Assembly: GCA_002298965.1 (NCBI GenBank)
Contig: DBMN01000351.1
Span: 1-15,859 of the forward strand
Source of the DNA: Rhizobiales bacterium UBA697
Lineage (GTDB): Bacteria > Pseudomonadota > Alphaproteobacteria > Rhizobiales > Ancalomicrobiaceae
DNA length: 15,859 nt
Direction: 5' to 3'
The stretch's first letter is position 1. The number at the start of each line of letters is the position of its first letter. The notes under the pieces were generated by a model. The model saw only the letters and a list, made by a program, of their open reading frames with translations. It was not told the origin of the DNA and made no database searches. Made by a program: the position numbers and the translations under genes. Of this stretch, positions 8,647 to 15,139 are shown piece by piece.

Positions 8647-9680
8647 CCGACACCGTCGCCCTCTTCGAGCTTCTCGACGTGGAGAAGCACTATGCCGTCG
8701 CCCCGGCGCGACGCTCGCTGTTCGGGGCGAACAAGCCCCGCCGGCTCGCCGCGCTCGACGGCGTGCGCCTGTCGCTCAGGGCGGGCGAGAGCACCGCGCT
8801 GGTCGGCGAGAGCGGCTCGGGCAAGTCGACCCTGCTGCGCGTCCTGCTCGGCATGACCGACCCGAGCGACGGGCTCGCGCTCTTCCGCGGCCGGCCGATC
8901 GGCGAGCTGACCGGCGAGGAGAAGCACGTCTTCCACCGTGACGTCGCGATGATCCACCAGGACGCCCGCGGCTCGCTCGATCCGCGCATGCGGGTCGGCG
9001 ATCTCGTCGCCGAGCCGCTGCTGCACCATCGCCTCGCGACCAAGGCGGAGGCACCGGCCCGCGTCGCCGAACTCCTCGCCGAGGTCGGCCTTCCCGCCGA
9101 CGCCGCCGGCCGCTGGCCGAGCCAGCTCTCCGGCGGTCAGGTGCGCCGCGTCGCCATCGCCCGGGCGCTCGCCTCGCGGCCCTCGGTGCTGATCGCCGAC
9201 GAGGCGGTCTCCGGCCTCGACGTCTCGACCCAGGCGCAGCTGCTCGGCCTGCTGCGCGACCTGAAGCGGACCAAGGGCCTCACCCTGCTCTTCATCACCC
9301 ACGATCTCGGGGTCGCCGCCTATCTCTGCGAGTCGATCGCCGTCATGTATCTCGGCCGCATCGTCGAGGCGGGCGCCACCCGCGAGGTGCTGCGGCGGCC
9401 GGCCCATCCCTACACCCGGGCGCTGCGGGCGGCGGCGCCGGAGTTCTTCCGGCCGATCGCCGCGCCGCTTCCCGGCGAGATCCCGAGCCCGATCGACCTG
9501 CCGCCCGGCTGCCGTTTCGCCGGCCGCTGCACCGAGGCGCGCGACGACTGCCGCCTCGCCGACCCGGTCCTCGGCCGCCTCGGCGACGACCGCGCCGTGG
9601 CCTGTCACCACCCGCTGATCGAACGACCCGCGACCGTTGCGGATCGCGACGAACTCCACAGAGAGGATTGCGCATCATGA
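8643..9680 (+). CDS. Peptide ABC transporter ATP-binding protein, DppF type
   Basis: 345 residues. Walker A is GESGSGKST (55-63), Q-loop IHQD (104-107), signature LSGGQVRR (162-169), Walker B VLIADEAVSGLD (182-193) and H-loop FITHD (217-221). The residue after the catalytic Glu is Ala rather than the more usual Pro, a tolerated substitution seen in DppF/NikE-type subunits. The C-terminal peptide-transporter extension carries HPYTRAL and PPGCRFAGRCTEARDDC. The start overlaps the partner ATPase stop (ATGA at 8643-8646), and its own stop overlaps the transpeptidase start. A ribosome site for that next gene (GAGAGGA, 9661-9667) lies within its last codons. Confidence 0.95.
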   Translation: MTDTVALFELLDVEKHYAVAPARRSLFGANKPRRLAALDGVRLSLRAGESTALVGESGSGKSTLLRVLLGMTDPSDGLALFRGRPIGELTGEEKHVFHRDVAMIHQDARGSLDPRMRVGDLVAEPLLHHRLATKAEAPARVAELLAEVGLPADAAGRWPSQLSGGQVRRVAIARALASRPSVLIADEAVSGLDVSTQAQLLGLLRDLKRTKGLTLLFITHDLGVAAYLCESIAVMYLGRIVEAGATREVLRRPAHPYTRALRAAAPEFFRPIAAPLPGEIPSPIDLPPGCRFAGRCTEARDDCRLADPVLGRLGDDRAVACHHPLIERPATVADRDELHREDCAS

Positions 9681-11263
9681 GGACCTTCTTCGAGCCCGGA
9701 CGCGATTCGGTGCTGGCCGACGAGGCGATGATCGCCACGTCGCATCCGCTGTCGACCGCCGCAGGCCTGGAGATCCTGGCCGCCGGCGGCAACGCCGTCG
9801 ACGCGGCGATCGCGGCGGTGGCGGTGCAGTGCGTGGTCGATCCGCTGATGACCGGCATCGGCGGCGACTGCTTCGCCCTCTATGCCCCGGCCGACGGCCC
9901 GGTGAAGGCGCTGAACGGCTCCGGCCGCGCGCCCGCCGCCGCCACCGTCGACCGTCTGAAGGGCCTCGGCCTCGACGTCATCGACCAGCGGAGCCCGCAC
10001 GCGGTGACCGTGCCCGGCGCGATCTCCGCCTGGTGCCGGCTGCACGCCGATCACGGCACGCTGCCGCTCGATCGCATCTTCGCTCGGGCGATCGGTTATG
10101 CCGAGAAGGGCTATCCGGTCACCCCGCGCGTCGCCTGGGACTGGAGCCGCGCGGTCGACCTGATCGGCCTCGACGCCGAATCCGCCGCCGTCTTCCTGCC
10201 CGGCGGCCGCGCCCCGGCCGCCGGCGAGCGCCATGCCCAGCCGCTGCTGGCGCAGCGCCTGCGCGAGGTCGCGGCCAAGGGTGCGGCCGCCTTCTACACC
10301 GGCGCCACCGCCGCCTCGATGGTGAAGCGGCTCCAGGGCCTCGGCGGCCTGCACACGCTCGAGGACTTCGAGAGCGCCGTCGACGGCGCCGACTGGGTGA
10401 CGCCGATCTCCACCGCCTATCGCGGTCACGAGGTCTTCGAATGCCCGCCGAACGGCCAGGGCATCGCGGCGCTGATGATCCTCAACATGCTGTCCGGCTT
10501 CGATCTCTCCGAAGGGATCTCGGAGGTCGAGCGCATCCACCTGCACGCCGAGGCGACCAAGCTCGCCTATCACCATCGCGACGCGCTGATCGCCGACCCG
10601 GCCTTCCTGCCGCACCCGTCCGAGACCATCCTGTCGGAGACGGTGACGAAGGCGTTGCAGGCCCGCATCCGTCGCGACGCGGTCGGTGCCCCGGCGCTGT
10701 GGGACGAGCCGGAACACAAGGACACGATCTACCTCTGCGTGGTCGACCGCGACGGCAACGCGATCTCCTTCATCAACTCGATCTTCCACGGCTTCGGCTC
10801 GACCCGGCTCGATCCCGAGACCGGCGTGCTGTTCCATTCGCGCGGGTCGTCCTTCCGCCTGATCGAGGGCCATCCCAACGCCATCGGCCCGCGCAAGCGG
10901 CCGATGCACACGATCATCCCCGGCATGGTCCGCAAGGACGGGCGCACGGTGATGCCCTTCGGCGTGATGGGCGGCCAGTATCAGGCGGCCGGCCATGCCG
11001 CCTTCCTGTCCGGCGTGCTCGATCGCGGTCTCGACGTCCAGGCGGCGATCGACGCGCCGCGCAGCTTCGCCTTCGGCGGCAAGCTCGAGATCGAGCCGAC
11101 CATCGGCGAGGCGACGCGGGCCGGCCTCGCGGCTCTCGGCCACGCGCTCGCCCCGGCGGCGAGCCCGATCGGCGGGGCCCAGGCGATCTGGATCGACCAC
11201 GCCCGCGGCCTGCTCGTCGGCGGCTCCGACCAACGCAAGGACGGTTGCGCCCTCGGCTTCTGA
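9677..11263 (+). CDS. Gamma-glutamyltranspeptidase-family enzyme, predicted cytoplasmic
   Basis: 528 residues, near the usual Ggt length. These Ntn-hydrolases cleave themselves before a threonine that becomes the nucleophile and then hydrolyse or transfer gamma-glutamyl (or related amide) groups. Large-subunit marks are GGNAVDAAIA (37-46), GIGGDCFALY (60-69) and PHAVTVPGAISAW (107-119). The likely cleavage site is before T350 in HKDTIYLCVVD, followed by GNAISFINS. Further on are a TIIPGM segment and a GVMGGQYQAAGH segment, equivalent to the usual glycine loop. No signal peptide is present, unlike periplasmic Ggt, so the substrate is probably processed after import. Its ATG overlaps the ATPase stop, tying it to the importer. 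Oxamate amidohydrolase (HpxW) and other amidases belong to the same family, so glutathione is only one candidate substrate. Confidence 0.9.
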   Translation: MRTFFEPGRDSVLADEAMIATSHPLSTAAGLEILAAGGNAVDAAIAAVAVQCVVDPLMTGIGGDCFALYAPADGPVKALNGSGRAPAAATVDRLKGLGLDVIDQRSPHAVTVPGAISAWCRLHADHGTLPLDRIFARAIGYAEKGYPVTPRVAWDWSRAVDLIGLDAESAAVFLPGGRAPAAGERHAQPLLAQRLREVAAKGAAAFYTGATAASMVKRLQGLGGLHTLEDFESAVDGADWVTPISTAYRGHEVFECPPNGQGIAALMILNMLSGFDLSEGISEVERIHLHAEATKLAYHHRDALIADPAFLPHPSETILSETVTKALQARIRRDAVGAPALWDEPEHKDTIYLCVVDRDGNAISFINSIFHGFGSTRLDPETGVLFHSRGSSFRLIEGHPNAIGPRKRPMHTIIPGMVRKDGRTVMPFGVMGGQYQAAGHAAFLSGVLDRGLDVQAAIDAPRSFAFGGKLEIEPTIGEATRAGLAALGHALAPAASPIGGAQAIWIDHARGLLVGGSDQRKDGCALGF

Positions 11264-11275
11264 GCCGATCGGGAA

Positions 11276-11310
11276 CGGACTCGGGCGAACCGCGCGGCCG
11301 CCCGAGTCCG
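11276..11310 (+). terminator. Strong hairpin after the transpeptidase gene
   Basis: CGGACTCGGGCG (11276-11287) pairs perfectly with CGCCCGAGTCCG (11299-11310) across an 11-base loop, beginning 12 bases after the stop codon. No T-run follows, so it may be a weak terminator, a 3' stabilising structure or an attenuator that lowers expression of the downstream transporter gene. Confidence 0.5.
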
Positions 11311-11361
11311 CCCTGGCCCTCGTCGAACTGCCGCGCCACGAAACGAGAAGAACGCTCCACC

Positions 11362-12354
11362 ATGTCCCTCGCTCGCCTGCGCCCCGACAACTTCACCCTC
11401 GCCATCGCCGCCGCGGTGGTCATCGCCTCCGTTCTGCCGGCGCAGGGCGCCGTCGAGACGATCTTCTCGCACATGGTCGACGTGGCGATCGCGCTGCTCT
11501 TCTTCATGCACGGCGCCAAGATCTCGCGCGACGCGGTGGTGGCGGGCCTCCTGCACTGGCGGCTGCATCTCGTCATCCTCGCCTCGACCTTCGTCCTGTT
11601 CCCGCTCCTCGCGATCGCCATCCGCGCCTTCGTGCCGGGGCTGCCGGACGAACTCCTCGCCGGCATCGTCTATCTCGGCGTGCTGCCGTCGACGGTGCAG
11701 TCGTCGATCGCCTTCACCTCGATCGCCAGGGGCAACATCGCCGCCGCGGTGGTCGCCGCCTCGCTGTCCAACTTCCTCGGCATCTTCCTGACGCCGATCC
11801 TGACCGGCGTGGCGCTGCAGACCTCGGGCGTGGTGATCTCCGAGAACGCGATCGTCGCGATCGTGGTCCAGCTCCTGCTGCCCTTCCTCGTCGGCCAGCT
11901 GCTCCAGCCGTGGATCGGCCCGTGGATCCGGCGGAACGCCAAGGTTCTCGGCTATTTCGACCGCGGCTCGATCCTCGGCGTGGTCTATCTCGCCTTCGGC
12001 CATGCGGTGCTCGGCGGCCTCTGGCATCGCGTCACGCCGTCGATGCTGGTGCTGCTGCTCGCGGTGCTGGCCGCGCTGTTGGCGGTGGTGCTCGCCTCGA
12101 CCAGGGGGGCGGTGCGGGTGCTCGGGTTCTCGCGCGAGGACGAGATCGCCATCGTCATGTGCGGGTCCAAGAAGAGCCTGGCGAGCGGCGTGCCGATGGC
12201 GACGATCCTCTTCGCCGGCCACGACGTCAGCCTGGTGATCCTGCCCCTGATGATCTTCCATCAGATGCAGCTGATGGCCTGCGCGGTGATCGCCCAGCAC
12301 TATGCCGCCCAGGAACGCCCCGCCGAAGGCGCGACCGCCGGCCGGACGGGGTAG
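11362..12354 (+). CDS. Bile acid:sodium symporter-like membrane protein (YfeH/SBF-like)
   Basis: 330 residues, an inner-membrane protein with about nine or ten hydrophobic helices covering most of 12-310. Family marks are LFFMHGAKIS (46-55), YLGVLPSTVQSSIAFTSIARGN (104-125) and the cytoplasmic-end motif CGSKKSLASGVPMA (267-280), which characterises the bacterial SBF-like branch also called YfeH or bile acid:sodium symporter. Bacterial members move organic anions rather than bile acids; the true substrate is unknown. The ATG at 11362 gives a normal N-terminus, though the ribosome site is weak. It lies 98 bp beyond the transpeptidase gene on the same strand and may be co-transcribed past the hairpin. 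The tail (318-330) is hydrophilic. Confidence 0.88.
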   Translation: MSLARLRPDNFTLAIAAAVVIASVLPAQGAVETIFSHMVDVAIALLFFMHGAKISRDAVVAGLLHWRLHLVILASTFVLFPLLAIAIRAFVPGLPDELLAGIVYLGVLPSTVQSSIAFTSIARGNIAAAVVAASLSNFLGIFLTPILTGVALQTSGVVISENAIVAIVVQLLLPFLVGQLLQPWIGPWIRRNAKVLGYFDRGSILGVVYLAFGHAVLGGLWHRVTPSMLVLLLAVLAALLAVVLASTRGAVRVLGFSREDEIAIVMCGSKKSLASGVPMATILFAGHDVSLVILPLMIFHQMQLMACAVIAQHYAAQERPAEGATAGRTG

Positions 12355-12411
12355 CGGTCGCCGCATGAAGGTCGGCGTCGTCACCCTGGTGGAGATGCCC
12401 CCTTGGCGCGG

Positions 12412-12828
12412 TCAGGTCGCGACCGAGGCGAGGCAGAGCGCGTCCTCGGTGAAACGGGGTTCGTCGTCGGGCTTGCCGCGGGCCATCCAGTCGCGCTTCG
12501 CCCGGAGATAGGCGAGCAGCCGCGCCAGATCGTCTGCCTTCCGTTCGAGCCGGTCGATCTGCGTGTCGACGATCTCGATCTCGCGTTCGGCCGACAGGCC
12601 GTCGCCGAGGAGCTCGCGGGCGACCACGCCGATCTCCGCGAGCGGCATGCCGAGCGACTGCGCGAAGCGGATCAGCAGGGCGGTCGAGACGTCGCGCTCG
12701 CCGAAGATCTGATAGGGATTGCGCCCGCCGCGTGCGCCGGTCTCCGGCTTCAGGAGCCCCTTGCGGACGTAGAAGCGCACGGTGTCCTGGCTGAGCCCCG
12801 TCCGCACCGCGAATTCTCCGATCAGCAT
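12412..12828 (-). CDS. MerR-family transcriptional regulator
   Basis: 138 residues, a normal MerR length. The N-terminal winged helix (2-70) has the family opening IGEFAVRTGLSQDTVRFYVRKGLL and the wing residues RNPYQIF. A dimerising coiled coil follows (about 80-112, EREIEIVDTQIDRLERKADD). The short C-terminus (113-138) has a single cysteine (C132), so no metal-binding cysteine pair or SoxR-type cluster is present and an organic or redox-linked effector is more likely. The ATG at 12828 has AAGGGAG about 6 bases upstream. It is divergent from an SDR gene and the shared gap holds a MerR-type promoter, so it probably activates that gene and represses itself. Confidence 0.92.
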   Translation of the reverse strand: MLIGEFAVRTGLSQDTVRFYVRKGLLKPETGARGGRNPYQIFGERDVSTALLIRFAQSLGMPLAEIGVVARELLGDGLSAEREIEIVDTQIDRLERKADDLARLLAYLRAKRDWMARGKPDDEPRFTEDALCLASVAT

Positions 12829-12839
12829 CGGACACTCCC

Positions 12840-12870
12840 TTGACCATGGACCATGGTCCAGTCTTATAGA
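12840..12870 (+). promoter_or_regulatory. MerR-type promoter/operator with 19-bp spacer
   Basis: A -35 TTGACC (12840-12845) and a -10 TATAGA (12865-12870) are separated by 19 bp, longer than the usual 17 and characteristic of promoters activated by DNA-twisting MerR proteins. The spacer contains the perfect 14-bp palindrome TGGACCATGGTCCA (12847-12860), the expected dimer site. Transcription would start near 12877 and run into the SDR gene at 12901. Confidence 0.8.
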
Positions 12871-12900
12871 ACGAGCTCCCTCGACCGTGGAGCCCCGATC

Positions 12901-13941
12901 ATGACGAACGATCCGAACACCGCGCCGCGCGCGCCCCTCGCCTTCGTGACGGGGGCGACGGGCCTTCTCGGCAACAATCTGGTGCGCGCGCTGATCGGCG
13001 ACGGATGGCGGGTGCGGGCGCTGGTGCGCTCGGTCGACAAGGCGCGGCGACAGTTCGCCGGCCTCGACGTGGAGATCGTGCGCGGCGACATGCTCGACGT
13101 GCCGGGCTTCGCCGCCTCGCTGGTCGGCGTCGACGCGGTGTTCCACACCGCCGCCTACTTCCGCGATTCCTACAAGGGCGGCAGCCATTGGGACGCGCTC
13201 TTCGCCGCCAACGTCGAAGGCACGCGCCACCTGCTCGAGCACGCCTGGACCGCCGGCGTGCGGCGCTTCGTCCATGCCGGTTCGGTCGCGGTGCTCTTCG
13301 GCCCGCGCGGCGCCGTCATCGACGAGACCATGCTGCGCGACGAGCGGGACGCCGACGACTACTACCGCAGCAAGATCCTGTCGGACTGCGTCGTGCTCGC
13401 CTTCCTCGAGGCCCATCCGGATTTCCGGGCGGTGATCGTCCTGCCCGGCTGGATGCACGGGCCGGGCGACATCGGGCCGACCGCCGGCGGGCAGACGGTG
13501 ATCGACGTGGCGACGCGGCGCCTGCCGGGCATTCCGCCCGGCTCCTTCTCGCTGGTCGATGCCCGCGACGTGGCGCGGGCGATGATCCTCGCCGATGCGA
13601 AGGGACGGCGCGGCGAACGCTATCTCGCCGCCGGCCGCCACATGACGATGGCCGAGCTGGTGCCGCTGATCGCGCGGGCGACCGGCGTCGCGCCGCCGCG
13701 CCGTCACATCCCGGTCTGGCTGCTGCACGTCCTCGCCGTCGGCTACGAGGCCTATGCCCGGGCGACCGGACGGCCGGTGCTGCTCAGCTGGGCGATGGCC
13801 CGCACCGTCGCTCACGAGGACGAGCGCTCGCGCTACGACCCGGCCAAGAGCGCGCGCGAACTCGGCCTGCACTTCCGCCCGGTGGAGGAGACGCTGCGTG
13901 ACGCCGTCGCCTGGTTCCGCGCCGAGGGGCTCGTTCCCTGA
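12901..13941 (+). CDS. NAD(P)-dependent epimerase/reductase, extended SDR family
   Basis: 346 residues. The Rossmann cofactor motif is VTGATGLLG (16-24); R43 in ALVRS suggests NADP preference by analogy with dihydroflavonol-reductase-like enzymes. The acidic RGDMLD (61-66), FHTAAYFRDS (81-90) and the catalytic pair Y154/K158 (YYRSK) with an upstream serine in HAGSVAVLFG identify an extended short-chain dehydrogenase. The C-terminal substrate domain (about 190-346) includes SLVDARDVARAM. Such enzymes reduce or epimerise a ketone or nucleotide sugar; the substrate here is unknown. The start is supported by GTGGAG about 8 bases upstream and by the MerR-type promoter. It is likely induced by the divergent MerR protein and transcribed alone. 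Confidence 0.9.
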   Translation: MTNDPNTAPRAPLAFVTGATGLLGNNLVRALIGDGWRVRALVRSVDKARRQFAGLDVEIVRGDMLDVPGFAASLVGVDAVFHTAAYFRDSYKGGSHWDALFAANVEGTRHLLEHAWTAGVRRFVHAGSVAVLFGPRGAVIDETMLRDERDADDYYRSKILSDCVVLAFLEAHPDFRAVIVLPGWMHGPGDIGPTAGGQTVIDVATRRLPGIPPGSFSLVDARDVARAMILADAKGRRGERYLAAGRHMTMAELVPLIARATGVAPPRRHIPVWLLHVLAVGYEAYARATGRPVLLSWAMARTVAHEDERSRYDPAKSARELGLHFRPVEETLRDAVAWFRAEGLVP

Positions 13942-13962
13942 GGGGACGACGACGGAGGGCTT

Positions 13963-13983
13963 CCCCGACGCGTCGCGTCGGGG
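13963..13983. terminator. Hairpin between convergent genes
   Basis: CCCCGACGC (13963-13971) pairs with GCGTCGGGG (13975-13983) over a 3-base loop. It sits in the 45-bp gap between the SDR gene and the convergent GntR gene, where a shared bidirectional terminator is expected. No T-run is present on either strand, so activity is uncertain. Confidence 0.5.
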
Positions 13984-13986
13984 GGC

Positions 13987-14766
13987 TCAATAGGAGAGGT
14001 CGAGCGTCCGGCCGCCGAAGATGCGGTCGCGCGAGCCTTCGAGATGGAGCTGCATCAGCCGGCTCGCCCGGTCGGGATCGCGGTTGCGGATCGCCGTCCA
14101 GATGCCGACGTGCTCGCCGTAGACGTCCTCGAGATGCCCGCCGGGCCCCATCAGCGACTGGCCGTGGAATTTCATGCCGACGCCGATGTGCTCCTTCAGC
14201 GCCTGCATCGACGAGGCGTAGTAGTGGTTGTTGGCCGCCTCGGCGATGGCGAGGTGGAAGTTGAAGTCGGCGTCCTCGCGGTGCTGATGGTCGAGCGTCG
14301 CCGCGTGCATCTCCTCGAGCGCCGCCTCGATCGTCCGCAGCCGTTCGGCGTCGTGGCGCCGCGCCGCCCAGGCCGCCGCCTCGGGCTCGATGGTCAGGCG
14401 GAACTCGTAGCAGCGCTGGACGTCGGCGATCGATTCGACCGGCGCGAAGCTCAGCACGCCGCTCGGCTGTTCCCGCCGCGGCGCCGTCGCCACGTAGCTG
14501 CCGGAGCCGCGCCGCGAATAGATCGTCCCCTCCTCGCGCAGCCGCTGCAGCGCGTCGCGCACCACCGGCCGCGACACCAGGAACCGCGCCGCCAGCTCGA
14601 TCTCGCTCGGCAGACGCTGGCCCACCGCGAATCGCCCGGTCTCGATGTCCGACGACAGCCGCCGCCAGACGCGCTCGGCGAGCGGCCCGAGGCCGGCCTT
14701 CGGCAGACCGGGGTCGCTCGGGTCGTCTTCGAGCCCCGTGTCGTTCGCGGCTGCGTCCGTCTTCAT
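13987..14766 (-). CDS. GntR-family regulator, FCD subfamily, divergent from the sugar-acid kinase
   Basis: 259 residues. The winged helix-turn-helix (about 28-95) contains RLPSEIELAARFLVSRPVVR (51-70), and the wing is RRGSGSYV (85-92). The FCD domain (about 110-250) shows a complete metal/ligand set: D167 and H171 in DADFNFH, H219 in GEHVGIW and H241 in LMQLH. This is the classic FadR-like fold that binds a carboxylate-type effector. The start at 14766 has AAGGA about 11 bases upstream. A divergent four-carbon acid sugar kinase gene makes a sugar acid or its phosphate the likely effector, with repression relieved on binding. Confidence 0.93.
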   Translation of the reverse strand: MKTDAAANDTGLEDDPSDPGLPKAGLGPLAERVWRRLSSDIETGRFAVGQRLPSEIELAARFLVSRPVVRDALQRLREEGTIYSRRGSGSYVATAPRREQPSGVLSFAPVESIADVQRCYEFRLTIEPEAAAWAARRHDAERLRTIEAALEEMHAATLDHQHREDADFNFHLAIAEAANNHYYASSMQALKEHIGVGMKFHGQSLMGPGGHLEDVYGEHVGIWTAIRNRDPDRASRLMQLHLEGSRDRIFGGRTLDLSY

Positions 14767-14832
14767 GATCGCGTCGTTCCTTCGACCGGCGGCCGCTCGC
14801 GGCGGCTGACTGCACCAGACACCATTCGTGCC

Positions 14833-14849
14833 AAGTTGTCAACTTGTCA
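14833..14849. promoter_or_regulatory. Candidate GntR operator upstream of the FCD regulator
   Basis: AAGTTG-T-CAACTT (14833-14845) is a perfect dyad with 6-bp arms. It overlaps a tandem pair of TTGTCA boxes (14836-14841 and 14844-14849). On the minus strand the dyad includes an exact TTGACA, which could be a -35 element, though no good -10 follows. It lies 67 bases before the regulator start, in the position of an autoregulatory operator. Confidence 0.45.
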
Positions 14850-15044
14850 GTACTATGTGTCCGAATAAGTCAGAATTTGATCCGGTAAAGAGCGGATGTC
14901 GGCGATGGAGAGCGATGCGTCGGAGCGCCAAATTGTCGGTCAAAGCAATGTTTTCAAATGCAAAAATCATTGATTGTCGGGCGTTTCGATGTGACCTCGG
15001 GTTGCCCCCGGCGAGGGCTTCAAAAGAATCTAACTTACAACATA
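14850..15044. other. AT-richer divergent intergenic region, no gene seen
   Basis: The gap between the FCD regulator and the kinase is 373 bp in all, and this central part is clearly less GC-rich than the rest of the window, especially 14930-14980. Two TTGTCGG boxes (14934-14940 and 14974-14980) recur, and a weak hairpin (CCTCG with CGAGG, 14994-15015) is present. I see no coding frame with family resemblance. Extra regulator sites or a curved upstream region are possible. Confidence 0.4.
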
Positions 15045-15074
15045 TTGACTAATTGGTTCGGCTCCGACTAGGGT
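15045..15074 (+). promoter_or_regulatory. Candidate housekeeping promoter of the sugar-acid kinase operon
   Basis: TTGACT (15045-15050) and TAGGGT (15069-15074) are 18 bp apart, preceded by AT-rich sequence. A -10 of TAGGGT type would be acceptable in alphaproteobacteria. The predicted start near 15081 leaves a leader of about 60 bases before the ATG at 15140. Confidence 0.5.
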
Positions 15075-15139
15075 GCCCTCCATCGAAGGAACGACGCCGA
15101 TCAACGGCGCGGCCAGGGAACCGAGAAGGACGCCGGACC

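Noticed and set aside
9637..12354. A 905-codon plus-strand frame that could be read as a fusion ending in the SBF-like transporter.
   Set aside because: Its first two-thirds is an out-of-frame shadow of the Ggt-family gene, rich in Arg/Pro. Only the part from 11362 has membrane-protein content.
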